A stretch of 64,000 nucleotides of DNA from Centropus unirufus (Eukaryota > Chordata > Aves > Cuculiformes > Centropidae): the NCBI GenBank assembly GCA_013397695.1, contig VYZI01000084.1:929655-993654 (forward strand). The letters are read 5' to 3'. The notes under the pieces are model-generated. The model saw nothing but the letters and a program-made list of their open reading frames with translations, made no database searches and was not told the DNA's origin. A program made the translations under genes and the position numbers. Shown one piece after another: positions 38,533-51,780 of the stretch (position 1 is the first letter of the stretch; every line of letters begins with the position of its first letter).

Positions 38533-38554
38533 TATATATATATATATATATATA
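38533..38554. repeat. (TA)11 microsatellite
   Basis: Eleven uninterrupted TA units, followed after one C by TATATA. It starts directly after a TG, so it may have arisen from a TG/TA run. It is likely to vary in length between individuals. Confidence 0.95.
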
Positions 38555-38561
38555 CTATATA

Positions 38562-41500
38562 ACCATTCCTGTTTGGCTGTGCTCTCTAAATTGTGGTGCG
38601 TGAGAGGTAGGAGGAAGGCACCTCTGCACCCAGAACTGTGCATAGTCTTGTGGTGCTTTGTTTCAAGGGACCGTTTTCAACCAAACTTCATTTGAGGTCA
38701 TGACAAATTTTTTTGCTGTTGCTAAAAAGAAGAGCCCTTCCTAGCATTTCAACTCACCCCAAAATAATTCAGTGTGTGCCTTTTTGTTGCACCGTGAGAG
38801 TGGAGGCTGGCAAGGACGAGGACAGCCACCTAGGGTGCACGGTGGGGGAGGCTGCAGGGTGAAAGCCAGCCTCTTTTTTCCCTCCAGCCTCTCCCAGAGG
38901 CCATCAGAGGAGCTATGCAGAACTCCCTGGGTGATGGAAGAGCAAGCTGAGCAGTGCTATGGTGCAATTCTGGCTGTCAGCAGTGGCAGAGGTGTGTGAG
39001 AGATGGTCTCTGGACAGTCCTCAGCAGGGAAAACACACTGCGCCATCCCTCTGCTGCCCACACATCTCTGCCAGCTCTGGGGCACAGTTGGAACCCCTCT
39101 TCCCACATGCTGGCCCCTGTAGAACAGCTCTGGTGAAACAAGGCCCAGCAAGGATTTTTAGGGGGCTGGCTGACTTTAGGAGAATGGTTTCTCACTGGTT
39201 TTCTGACTCCTAAGTAGTTCTGAGGTTACTGCCAGTGTACTTTTCCCTCTCATCTCTTGCAGTAATCATAAGGTGGCCCCTGGACAGCCACGGGAAAGCA
39301 CTCGCTGGGGGTGTTAGCAGGCCCCTGATGTCATGCTGATACCCAGAGTGGCTCAAATGCATATTAAGCATGGTGAAGTGAATCTCCCCTTTTCTCTGTC
39401 CCATCCTCTGGCCCCCAGTGACACTTCCATGTGCGCCACTGATGTCTCCTGTGTGTGACTGCCATGTATAAAAGGCTCACATTATAGGGTATGAGGAGCA
39501 AAGAAACATGAAAGGATTGAAATCCGGGTACAAGTGTGTGCAAAAAAGCTGGAAAACTCCAGGAAAAGGACACTTTTCTGGGAGGCTTTTCAGTTCCTGC
39601 TGGAGGCTTGGGAAGAATGGGGACCATCATCTCCACCCAGCCCCAGTACTTGCTGAAGAATGGTGATCCTGAGCCACGGAAGATGGACAAGCTCAGGAGG
39701 TGGAGGGATTTCTTCTGGGAAAAAGCATCTGCTTTGTGACCTCTTAGCCTTTTTTCCTCATTAGAGGTTATTTATTTGAAGCCAGGACTGTTGGATGTGT
39801 TTTTTCAGGGGTGTAAACTAAATCATTGTGCTAATCACTTCTCATCTTAAAAAATTGTATTTCCCTTTATCATCTGTAAAAGCATTTAAAAGCTCATGGA
39901 GCCTGGTTTAGAGTCTCCTGAGCCTATGAAGCTTCCCTTAGAAGCAGATTTTAGATCTGTTGAATTACAGTGGCATGAAAGGCTTTGGGGCAAAAGATGG
40001 AGTGGAAAATGCAATAGCTGTTCTCTGATTAAAAAACCAAAACCAAATAGCAGAGATTGTTCCTTCTACATAGGGGGTTTGGTGCATAAGAATTTACTAA
40101 CTCAGTTAAAAATAAATCAACTACAAATTGATTGACATGAGAAGTCAGTTAAAACAAAAAAAAAAAGGCAAGCTTATAAACTGTAGGAAACAAAATGATT
40201 TTTGAAACATATTTTCCCTTAATTGGTCATCTATTTCTAGATGGTGTCATTTGTGTGTGGAATCCAGCCGTATGGCTTTTGTTTGACAGTGTAATGATCA
40301 GCTTCTCAAAGTGTGAACATCACATGGAGAACTCCATCACTGCCTTAAAAGGGACTCCTACCCTAGCAGGGCTTTGTCAACAACATCAGGCTGAGCAGAA
40401 TCAAGCTGTGCTGTAATTTCTAAATGTATGTCATCACATTATGGCCTTTTAATGGTAGTGATGGGTTTGTGGGTTGCATTTAAAGCTCCAGGGCGGGGGT
40501 GTACTCTCACATGCTAGATGCTCAAAGGACCAACATAGCACAAGGTCTGTTGCTTTTACAGGTCTAACGGAAGAGGTGAGTTATGATGCGTCAGGGTGTA
40601 GGCAGGACAGAGATCTGTCTTGAGCAGCATTCTGCTGGAATAACATAAGCCCTGCTCTTGCAGTTGACCTTATCTCCACCAGGACCTTTGAGTATATCTG
40701 AGGCTCCTGACAGATTTCTGCGTGGGGATAATAACTGAGAAGGGCAACCACTTCCCTAGTTCTTTCTTTCCCCCCATGACTGCAAGGGCATCTATCCCTA
40801 TGCTTAAGAACTCTTTCCCAGCCTTTCATCTCCTTTTACATCCTCTCTCTTTAACTTTTCCCTTCCTACAACAAAATTGACCTGTCTGGGCTCCTTGTTC
40901 CACAAGTGTCAAAGCTCATGAGTATCCAATGCTATGGCTCTTGAAAAAGCCCAGTCCAACCAGATCACAAGCCACCTTGGTTCTCTTCCTCTGCTCTGAT
41001 CTCACTGCCATCAGTGTGAGTGGTGGGTGCTCACTGTTGTTTGACTTCCAGGTATCTCCTGGAATAAGTATTGGGGCTCTCCTGATCCCTTTTGCAAGTG
41101 TTCCTAAGCCTCACAGTGCCTATTTCAACAATTTTAACAGCCTGGTTTTGTAGAAGGTGGAACTCACACCATCCAGATAAATCTCTATTTCATTGCAGAC
41201 AGGCAGTGTCTTTCCCTCCTTTTGCTCCGAAAGTCCTAACTCCAAATGCACTGAATAATCACTCAGCAACAGAGATACTTCTGTCACACCTCAGTCAGAG
41301 GCATAAATTCCTGCTCTTCGTCTTCAACCAGATTTAATCTGGGACCCTCCAACGCCTCTCCTAACTCCATAGCATTTAAATTAATGCTTCACACCATGGT
41401 GACCACAGCTCCACTTCTCAGGCACACTCAAGCTGTGGAGAGATACCAGTTCAGATCTTTGCAGCTCAGCACCAGTTCTAGCTACTGCATGCCACCTCTC

Positions 41501-44500
41501 CTTAGATCAACTTTTAGCAAAAGCCTCCTGCAGCAAGCTTCCAAGATGCTGACTGTCAACACGCAGACATGAAAACCAGCCTCCCACTTCCCTCCCCCAT
41601 CCTTCCCTACTTCTGTATCATACTGCAGAGCCTCTTGGGCTCCTGCCACATGGAGCTAATCCCATAAAGAAAATCTAGATAGTTCTGGCAGATGGCTATT
41701 GCTCACCCGCCTTCACAGGGACTCCCCATAACTACCATAATTTCCTAGTATATTCCCACACCCCTTGACCTTGAACCATTTCATTGCCAAGATATCATAC
41801 AGTGCTCCTAAAATCAACCAACCTTCTCTCTTTCCCCTTACTAAAGAAGACCATTTCTTTTTTACCAGAAATAAAAGCAGCTAGGAGGAGTCCTTCAAGG
41901 GAAGGCTGGGGTTTTTTTTTTTTCATCCTCCTCCCTCCACCTACATGGCATGAATCTTAGGCTGTATTTCACAGGTGTGCGTTGAAGTAAGTTTCTTACT
42001 GCTGGAGGAATCTGCCTCCGCGCCCTCTCTGCTCACTCGGTGAGTGACATTAATCAGCGATGTGGGAGGTAGGGACAATATCAAGCACTGAGTTGATTGA
42101 CAAACCTCACTCAGAGCGTACATCTACCCCAACGGTATGGGAGGGTGAAATAGAGTGGGTCTATCAATCTCTCTGTATCATTGCCCATTGGTGGCTGCAG
42201 TCCTTCACTGAAATTAGTTATTCACTGAGTGGAGAGGAATAAACAAGGCAAGTTTTCCCCCCAAGTCCCTATTTGGTGAGGATTTTAAGGTTAGATTCTC
42301 TCCTCTTTATTCCCCCCCTCTGTTAAATGAGCAAATGCCTCCATATTAATCACAATATGTAATCCACATGAGAAATCAGGCCCTGCTGGGCAGGAAAAGA
42401 TAGTTTGAATTATCTCAGCAGGAGAGCTGGCACTAATTTACTGCTGTTGTGCTCCAAGTACTTCTGATGCAAAAGATGAATGGAGCCGATGGTTTGTAAC
42501 CTGACTTGCAACTACTTTTAGGCTTTCTGCATAGTGTCAGCAGGGCAATGTAAATTGGCATGAGACCCTTGAAGCATAGTTAGGTTAGCAACCTAGCCCT
42601 GTATGATCTGTCCTCACTCCTTTTCTTTTTGAGCAGTTTTCTTTCTCTCCCCCTCACTGCTTTATTTTTACCACCCCATAGACCTTGATATAGGCATGTA
42701 CTCCTGTTTCTCTACAATCCCTTCCAAAAGGTTGAGTTTCATGCCTTTTCTAGTTTATTTCCATGCGTTTGCTGGTGGGCCATTTTGAAAGCAGAGAGCA
42801 AGCTGAAGGATGCAGCCACACCTCTGTTTATCTAAGAGAAGTGAAGGATGATCTTTCACAGTATAAGCAAGGTTACATCAGAGATATTTCCAAACCCTGT
42901 AACATTTTCTGTGCCGCTTCTTGAATGGTACTGTAGGCTGCATTTGTACTAGAAAATGAAGAATCTCTGTTACTGAAACCATCTGGAATGGATAGGTCTG
43001 TATTCACTCCATTAAACCTCATTACCCTCCAGAAGTGGGTGGCTTCCTGCAGACTTCTTGGGAAGATTTGTTCCTGACCTAGGCTAAGCCTCAGACAGCT
43101 TGAGGGAATTGTCTGGGAGGATGTCCCTTGGTGTGAACTAAAACTGTGACAGCCAATGTACAAGTAATTTAACGTAGTGGTGGGTTAAGTTCTAGAGTCG
43201 ATGAACACACCATGAAACCAGTTATTAATATCGTCATTGTCAAAATGCCTCTTCAAGCATTTGATTTTGTAAATCCTCTTATACAACTGTCACCTCGAGG
43301 CCCTTTCTTCTGTGTCAGGGTGAGAGGACTAGAGGAGAAGGGAAGATGGAGACAGCATAAGCCCTACTGGAGGGGATTAAAAACAAGCAGCAAGCAGGAA
43401 TCTCTCATACAGTATCTCCCTGTCTGCAGGGCGGAGGCTTTTGTTGCTCCACTTCCTAAGCTGGAGAACACTAGGGACTGTAACTGCCCAAGTGGGAAAC
43501 TCTCCCAGCTTTCTTGGTGGCTTCGATTTCTTAAATCCCCCCTGTCTGTATGTATGTTTGCTGTTTCTGTGAGGAAGCAGGAGCTGGGAAGCTACGTTCC
43601 CCAGGCTGGGGAAGCAAGTCAATATTTCTACCCAAGAAAGAAATCTATACTTCCAACAGATAAATTTTTACTTTAAACACTATTAAGCTTCTCAAGTTTT
43701 CTGGTCAGATATAAAATAGCAAGTCTTTTGGCTATTACTTTCTAGTGTCTTTGGTTAACACTCAAGACCAACAACTTCAGCTTTCTGGGCTTGCTTCAGT
43801 TAACATGCTAGTATGGGCTCACCCTGACAACATGTTCTTACGGCTAATTTTGACACACAGGCATTCATGATACCTCCCATGGGCTGGTGTTTTCATGTCA
43901 ACCCAGCAAGCCATGGGCCATTGGTGCCCAACTACTACTGTTGGCCTGATATCAAACCCCAGACTCCAGGAATAGCCATACTGGTCTATTAATTAAAGGG
44001 GACATCTGGCATACTCATCTCCTCCGACATTTTTTCTTCCTCCGAGTTTGCTTCCCAAGGTCTCCTTTTTTTTTCTCAGAACTACTTCTACTTGAGTTGA
44101 AAGTAAAAGCTTTCTTTTCTTTTCCTGTTTCCTCCTGAGAAAGTAAGTGAAGTCTGCAGATGGCCAGAACCCAAGCCCGAACACAGGAGCACAGCACTGG
44201 AATGCCTCTCCTGGGTCAGGGTGTCCATTTCCTGACTGTGAGAGCCTATCATGTCACACAAGCTCCTTTAGAATGCGTCAAACTTATCTTTAAAAATAGT
44301 CAGGCTTCTTGTCTTTGGCCTCTGGAGCAGAGGCAGAAAATTAAACTTTCAAAACCATCCCATAGAAACATTTCCTGTTCACAGGACAGGCTTCACCCAA
44401 CGATGGCTCTGTTTGCTTCATTTTTCCCAGTTCCTGCGCAGTTATTTTGTGTGTTCTCTTCTCTGCCCCTTCCGGGCTTGAGAAAGTAAATTGGTTCTAG

Positions 44501-47500
44501 CTGTTTTGTGGGAACCTGAAGATAGACTCTTGTCACCTCTTGGCCTGACCTTTTTGGATATACCAAGCTGCTCCCTCTCTGTCCCTCCTAGGGAAGAGGC
44601 AGGCAGTACATCTCACCACGGAACAGTTTCTGGCTAAATGCCCAAGTTCAGCTGGAGCCATGTCAAGACATGGATAACTTTGACGCTGCCTGTCACAGCA
44701 GACAACTGTCGGATCAGTTATTATGTCTCAGGCCTTTTTGAGGTTGTGGCCTTGCTGGCATGATATCAAAGACTGATGCATCCCCAAAATTACCCTGCTA
44801 GCTTGTTAGTGTGTTGCCAACACACTCTGGTCCCTCTGAGGCTACTGACCCCAAGTTCTGGACTCAGCTCTGCTATTCTGTATGCACCCCAGGATTAAGC
44901 TGTGTATATACAGCACAGCCTTGCATAACTGGCCTTGCGTAGCACTGCAAAGCTTCTGAAGTGCTCTTTTTGACTTCTCACTTCTGAAGTTAAAGTAATT
45001 TTGGCTGGCTGAACACTTATTTCTCGGGTGATCTGTGGCTATGCTCCATAATGGACTTGCTGGAGCATGCCATGCATCTGTTGGAGCATCCCACAAGTCT
45101 CTGTTATGGTATTCACCCACGTTTCCTCTCTCTGCTGACCAGAACTCTGTGGATGAGCACTGGGGCATGGAAACTCAGAATGACTCCTGTAATCTAGGCT
45201 TGCTCTTTACCATATATTTTCTAACGCTTTACCTAGCACCAATACTTACTTGGGTGAGGAATGGCAAACCAGAGGAAGTCTCTTAGTTCTGGCAGTTATT
45301 TGTCACTCTGTATTGCTCCCATGACACTAAATAACATCTGATTGCTTTGTGAGGTGGGACACAATTTGCACAGAAGAGTCACCAGGTCATATGTGCAAAA
45401 AAACCCCTGTCTCCTCAGCTATCTGCCTAGAAGTGCCAGAAGAGAACAGGCTCTTAAAACTGCATCTGTGGAGATCCTGGTAGCAGCCTTGAGTGTATGT
45501 GCAATGTTGTGGACTAAAAGCCATCAAGCAGACACTGCAGTACTCACCGGCATGCAGGTGGTAAAGACAATCAGAGCACAAGAACTGACACATAGAATGG
45601 GGAACACCAGACTATACAGACACAACTCAGCAGAGACATTTTATATTCTTGATTCTGGCTAAGCACAAAAAAGGGGAAGATTCCACCTGAAGTTTAGGAG
45701 GGCTAGAGATGGCAGGTGGCTATCTTTTCCAGACTGGACTTTCTGTGAAAAGCTAGAGGTGAACAGAAGAGGACAGGATCTATCTAGAAATTAGTGGCTG
45801 ACACAGGACTAATTCAGGAATGATTTTCCCACTCACTTACTAATGCTATTATACTTACTGCCTCAAAGTCTTGGTGCATCCCATATTCCCCCAGTAAAAC
45901 GAGCAAAGAAGCAAACAGACAAACCCTCAGAAACCTGGCTCTTTTATCTGTTCTTGCTTCAGATTCTCATTTAGCCAGTGAAGGGAACATGGACCTAGTC
46001 AAATCCAGGTAGGGGCACAGCTGACAGATAATGTTTGGGCCTCCAGCACCTCTTTTCCTTTAATTCTTGGCTGACAAAGAGATATCATGGGAAAAAAATG
46101 CATACCTACCAGAACACATTTCTTTTGTCAAATGTTTTAAGAAATAGCAAAATTCTCTTTTTTTTCATAATGTAAGCAAGTGGGAAAATATAAGAGTCTT
46201 ATACAGTTCTTGTTTTCCTGAGAAAACCCTCCCTGCTCAAGCATCCCTCATGGAAAATCACTTATCTTTTCAATTTTCTCTTCTGGTGAAAATTTGATTC
46301 AGAAAAATGTTCCCTCCTCATAAATATTGGTCCTTAAATGCTCCATCTTCAGGGAATGAATTTTGATAAAGTTTAGAAAGTGCTTAAGTGAGCCTAAGCT
46401 CATCTCATTTTCAAAACTTGACTTTTGACTTCAGAGTTGATTTCAGAAAATTCTGAGTCTGAAGTCTCATGAAAAATCAGCAAATCACAAGACTCCTTAA
46501 TTAATGAGATGCTTTCAGACATTTCTCTCTTTGGCAGAATCTTGTCTGACAAGTGAAAATGCATTCTGGATTATGTGCACAGTCCCAAGAAGAAGGGATA
46601 GAAGACATCCCTATGGCTCTCCCTTCCACCAAGAGCATTCACTTCTTATGCGTTTTCTTACTGTTTAGCACAGTATCCTGCTGCCACTGGGGTGTTCCCA
46701 ATCAGCTGGATTTCATATGGTTTTAATATTGATCTGAGGATAGACCTTTTCCCAGTTATCATGCTGTGAAGGGAGGAAACAAAGTTTTAGGATACCATGA
46801 TCTGTTCTGCAAAACCTTGTGCGAGAGGTGATCCCCTCTGGAAGAATAAGGGCAAATAACAACTCTTGCATGAGCTACAGAAGAAGAAGGGGGCCACTGA
46901 GGAAAATATCAATCCTCTCCATGTTTTTTCACTGCCTTCAACTTTAAATAGCGAGAGTGACTAAAAATGTCTTCTGTTCCATCAATTTGTATTTCAGAGG
47001 TAGATAGACACCCTTCTCCTAGGTGTATATGAACCATTTCTTTTCTCTGAGAGCTATGGGAGGTCCTAGTGTAGCTCACAGGCAGGAAAGGAACAGACAT
47101 CTCTCAAGGTATCATCGGGTCACTAAAGGAGAGGACAGTCAGCGGGTCTTTGCCATGACTTGGCAATGCCAGCACAGCTGCCTCATTTCCTCAATGACAG
47201 CCACATGCACAGCTGCTCTGCTGCCTATCATGGGACACACTTCAGAGTTAGGTGTGAACCATGAGCCATGGCTGGCTTGGGGCTTGCACAACCAAAGGAT
47301 CATGAGCACAGGACAAAGGTGCTCTGCTGGCCTAAAAGATCTGTCCTTGGTAAGACTGCTAGGGAATGACTGTGCAGAACCAGTGCAAGAATAATAAAGA
47401 ATCTACCCATCCCATGAGCATTCTGGGAACAGGGCATAAACCTTACGTCTGCTTTGTCTGTTTCATTAAGACCAGCAGAAGGAAAAGTACTACTAAATTA

Positions 47501-48605
47501 TACTAGGTCGTATACAATGCAGCACTTAAAAGGTCTTTATGGAAATAATTAGCTCTCAGATGTTAATCAGGAAAGTGGCGGATTAATATTGCACACAGCA
47601 GCTTCTTCTCACTTTAGGTTACAGATGGGGTGCTGGTAGGAAACAGGTAGCTAGCCATTATAGAATAAGGCAGATGCTGTGAGGTGGATGTGGTGGATGT
47701 AGTTAATGACTAAGATTCTGTCCTGCCCTTTGTGTACACTGAGACTTTCTATTTGTTGTGTATTTGTATATTGTCTTGTATAATTGGGTTCTGGTCTGTA
47801 GGCAGGGCTCTATAATACAAATAAACACTGCCATGACTAATGACAGATCTTGTGTAACTGCCCCAAACTCGACAAAAGTTGCAAGCAATCTGAGTCAGTG
47901 CCATTGTGTAAGGGGATAATTTCTGCTTTGGCAGTGTTGTGGCCAGCTGGAATTGTTCTCTCTGATAATTGCCAATCTGGATTTCTCCCAGATGGCAGCA
48001 TCTCATAAAGGGGATCTGAGAAGAGCTCCAGTCCACCATCTAATAAGGCTCTACAAGAGAGCTGTTCATCCCTATCACTCCCTATCCATAGCCTCAGGCA
48101 AGTCTCCTGTCAATTTGCAAAACGAGTCTTTGCTCTCTGTGTTTATTTTTCCTTTTTATTTTATTTCTTTTTCAAAACTTGTGTTTATCACCTTGGCGAT
48201 GAGCCACCCAGCAAGGAACAAACTGTTCTGTGACAGAAAAGATAAGATGTTCTGCCCTGGACCAGCAATGCCACCGATCTGCCCTCTAAATCTCCAGGTT
48301 GTGTTTAACAAGGCTATGTCTCCCCAAGGCACTCATTTCTCCAGCAGAGAGAGGGTAAAAGCAGAAGTTGTACTGTGCGTCCACCCAAGAATTCCCAAGT
48401 GGAAACCTTCCTGCAGCTTACTATTGTTTAGCACACAGGTATGTGATGGCTGAAAAGCAGAGGGTAGTCAGTGTGTAGCTTTAGTCCTAAGGCTCCTGAG
48501 ACTTGCCAGCTCAGTGGATGCTGAGAACAAAACTATAGGTAGTGCAGAAATTGAGGATTGTGCAAAACATAATTGTTCTTCTGTGTATTTATATTTATAT
48601 TTATA
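38562..48605. other. Gene desert, third part
   Basis: Ten kilobases without a recognised gene. There is an A-run near 40155 and a T-run near 41911. A short CpG-containing patch at 42015-42060 ends in a good splice-donor-like CTCGGTGAGT. Two unique segments (42320-42560 and 47520-47700) are rich in TAAT-type words and may be regulatory. A MEF2-like TTAAAAATAG lies at 44290-44299. The 166-codon open frame at 47953-48453 has no family resemblance and biased composition, so I do not call it a gene. Confidence 0.5.
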
Positions 48606-48625
48606 NNNNNNNNNNNNNNNNNNNN
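48606..48625. other. Assembly gap (20 Ns)
   Basis: Twenty Ns interrupt a low-complexity run: the left side ends in repeated TTTATA units from about 48587 and the right side resumes TTATATTTTTATA. The gap is therefore inside an AT-rich microsatellite, and its true length is unknown. Two open frames that cross it are artefacts. Confidence 0.97.
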
Positions 48626-48744
48626 TTATATTTTTATATAAAGTGCCTATCACCATATTGATAAATATTCTCTGGAACCACTCTGAGAAACTCTACCACT
48701 GCAGAAACTCTACTCCTGATTGAGGTGATATTTGTTTCCAGTCT

Positions 48745-48800
48745 GCCTCTTCACCATTTTTAACACAATTATCTATCATTGCGGTACCCAAGCACCTCAC
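48745..48800 (+). repeat. Possible ancient MIR/L2-like fragment
   Basis: The words 'attatctatcattgcgg' and 'caagcacctcacaatc' resemble a phrase found in old reptile and bird interspersed repeats. The match is only about 50 bases and from memory. Confidence 0.25.
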
Positions 48801-50764
48801 AATCGAGGTGGTGTTTTTCCTCTCTCAGCTGTCTCATGAGTGCTATTGGCTCTCCATCAGGGACGGGAAACCAAGATGCTGATTTATGTAAGGAGTTTGG
48901 AAATTGGTTGGGCTGTTCCTAGGGCATGCTAGGTCTCTGGCCTGAAGAGTAAGGTAGAAACCCATGGTACCTAACACCCAGTTATATTAGCAACTTTAAT
49001 TTATTATAACTTTGAAGCTCCTAGGAGTTTTGAAAAGGCATTGAGGAACTAGCTTGGGTCCGTCACAGTCCTGATGTTAGTGGAGTCTGAAATGCAAAAT
49101 GTGTTTCTGTGTTGCTTCTGCTCCCAGTCTAGCACAGAAAGACCGCAAGTCCTGGTTTAATAGAACTGTGCAGTTCTCCAGATAAGGTCTCAATGCATGA
49201 GGGAATTATCTCTTGAAGCCAGAATTTTTTAACTTCCTCCTCCCCATTTTATTTACTGCAACTGTAAAGGTTATTTTCCTTTTTCCTTTTATTGTTTTTC
49301 AAAATTCAAAATATAGACTCGAGGCATATCTCTAAAAACAACATGAAATAGCCAGTGGTCTAATGTGTGAGTTTGTGTTTTATACTAACTGCTGAAAGCC
49401 AAGCGCTTGTGGGAGGACACTCTTGAATAAGTACAGTCCATATGGAATCCCTGCTTCAGGAGCCTTCAGGGAAGGAACGGGCTGGAGTATTTGCTTCAGA
49501 GTCAGAGTGATGTGAGGACACATAGTCAAATTGAAATTTTTTTCATTTCTTTCTTTTTGCTTTGCTACAAGTTGTCCTGAAACAGAGTGACCTCATCTCT
49601 TCTTGTCTTCATGTTTAATCTGAACTAATCATAGTCACCCATCCTAGCCAAGGCACAGAACACATTTGCATAAATCATTCATTCAATAATTTTGAACAAT
49701 AAACAAATGCGCAAGACTGTTCATGGACAATTCACCAAAGCAATTGTTTGCTGTAAACAGTCCAAGGATCTTTGTGGAAATGACCTAAAAAGCCGGATCT
49801 GACGTAAGAATTCCTGTCTCTATTGTTAGTGGTCTGGCTCGAGGGGATCATTGGACTACCAACTCTCCACTTGGGGGTCGGGGAGCATGCAGTGGGGACA
49901 AAACGTCTGAGAAAATTTCTTTGAACCAGACTTGTGATTAGGCTCCATCACAGAAACAAGTGTGGGGGACCAAAACATCTAACTGGCTCAGCCTGTCTAT
50001 CCCACTGCCAAGGCCAAGTTACTCCTGTTGGCTACGTAGGTGTCAGTATTTTTCCTTGTGTTTTCCTAATGGGACTTTCCTGACATCTCTTAGGAAGTTT
50101 TCCAATAAATTCCATAACCCTAAAGTTTGCCCTGCCTATGATTTCCTGCTTAATACTCATTTTCCCGCTGAGATATCCCACTGTCCAACTCTAAATAAAG
50201 TACAGCCTCAGTTGTCATCTCCACCTTTCATACACATCTCGGTATTTTTAGCCAGCTTCTCTCAGGCTTTGTTTACCTACAGGGCATGGAATTATCCTTA
50301 CAGGTTTTCCTTATGGCTTACACAACTCAATCCCCCTAGGCTCATAAAATGTGTTTTTCTTGCTAGTCCTTGGCCTTATCCCAAGCTGTCAACAGCTTTC
50401 TAGGAATGTGATGGTTGGGGCTCAGGGCGATTCTGAACGCTATGTATGGCCAGTGGCAGTAGAGGCAAGGAAAGGTCTTTGATGTTACCATGAGAGCAAA
50501 AGTAAATGTTTCTCTGGGAAGTCTCAGGCACTGACAGTACCAGATGGTGGTCTGTAAAGACCCAGAGAAGAGAGAAGCTGGGCAAGGCTCATAGCTACAT
50601 CGAATCAAACCTGAGTAGAGAAGCCGGGTTTATACTAATTTGTGATGCATATTCCCCACGTCAGGTACTGTGCCAGGAGCAACGCCCTGGTTTACTATCA
50701 CATCACGGAAATTACTTTCTTATCTATGGTAGCATATCCATTCCACAGCTTTACTAGACAAACA

Positions 50765-50880
50765 GAAAGGTCTGTGAGGTGGGTCTGGCTGGTGGTCTTT
50801 GTTTCTGCATGTTAGAGAAACTGAAGGGCAGAGAACTTCTCCTGAGGACTCAGAGGTGAAAGATCTAGGGCAGAGTAACT
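50765..50880 (+). repeat. Possible ancient MIR-like fragment
   Basis: The order 'tgtgaggtgggt', 'gttagagaaactgaag', 'gcagagaacttctcctgagg', 'tctagggcagag' follows the 'gaggtaggt...gagaaactgaggc...agagaggt...caaggtcac...ggcagag' core of MIR-type SINEs, with heavy divergence. Confidence 0.35.
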
Positions 50881-51669
50881 ATTATGCATCTCCCCCCTGT
50901 AAATTCTCTGCTCTCTCTGAGTGCAGAGAAAGGCTGTTGCTATAGAAACCGGTGGGGAAAATGTACATTATATCACGTTTTATATATTTTCCTAAGGAGA
51001 ATCTTTAGCGTGAGCCTGCTACCATGTAATTTTATAGAAACAATAGTGCTAATAAAACCTCTCAGAGTAATAGCTATTTCTAATGAAATCAAATAATCAT
51101 TACTTACTTCAAATACGCTTCTGCCTGTAACCTTCTACCCTAGCTAAGACACCAGAACAGGGCTAGCATGGGTAGATAAATGAGAGGAGGGTAAATCTAA
51201 AGCAGCAAAGCATGTGATGAGAGGTGGGGGGTGGATCCTATGGAGCAGTAAGTGACAGTTAACATTCAAGGAAGGACAAAAGAGCTAAATAAAATGTATT
51301 CAGAGTTGACTTACATGTAGAATGTATGTTTTCTCTTCTGCTGTCATTAAAAAAAACATTCTACTATTTCCTACTTCCCTTTGTGACAATAACAAGCCCT
51401 TCAGCCTCCCAGACAATCGCACCGATGGCACCTCAGGGTCGCGAAGAGACAATGCTTTTCATGAGGCTGCACCACGAAAATCTCTCTCTAGCATCAGGCT
51501 GGCCTGGTGGCAGCAGTCCTCTTGGGGATCCTTCAGAACAGAAGCCTAATTTAGTGCCCTGGATGTCAAAACAGGCTTTTGCTCTGCCTTTCCCACCCTC
51601 AATTTATTTTTTACTTAATTCACCATGACCACTGTTTCCTTCCTGATTTGTACTAACCCTGTGGCTTAA

Positions 51670-51780
51670 TTACATTTTTGTCATTATTTATAGTAGCTCC
51701 TATAATGCATTGACTTCCAATGTCTTCAGGACAAGGACTCTCTTGCCGTGTAGAGTAATGTACAAAATAAATCTCAGCCC
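51670..51780 (+). repeat. Possible ancient L3-like fragment
   Basis: It contains 'cattatttatagtagctcc' and 'ttcaggacaaggactctctt' then 'gtaatgtacaaaataaa'. Both groups of words occur in CR1-L3 type repeats of sauropsids. Too diverged for a subfamily call. Confidence 0.35.

Noticed and set aside
47953..48453. 166-codon plus-strand frame in the desert
   Set aside because: No recognisable motif; the hydrophobic stretch comes from a T-rich run near 48140-48180.
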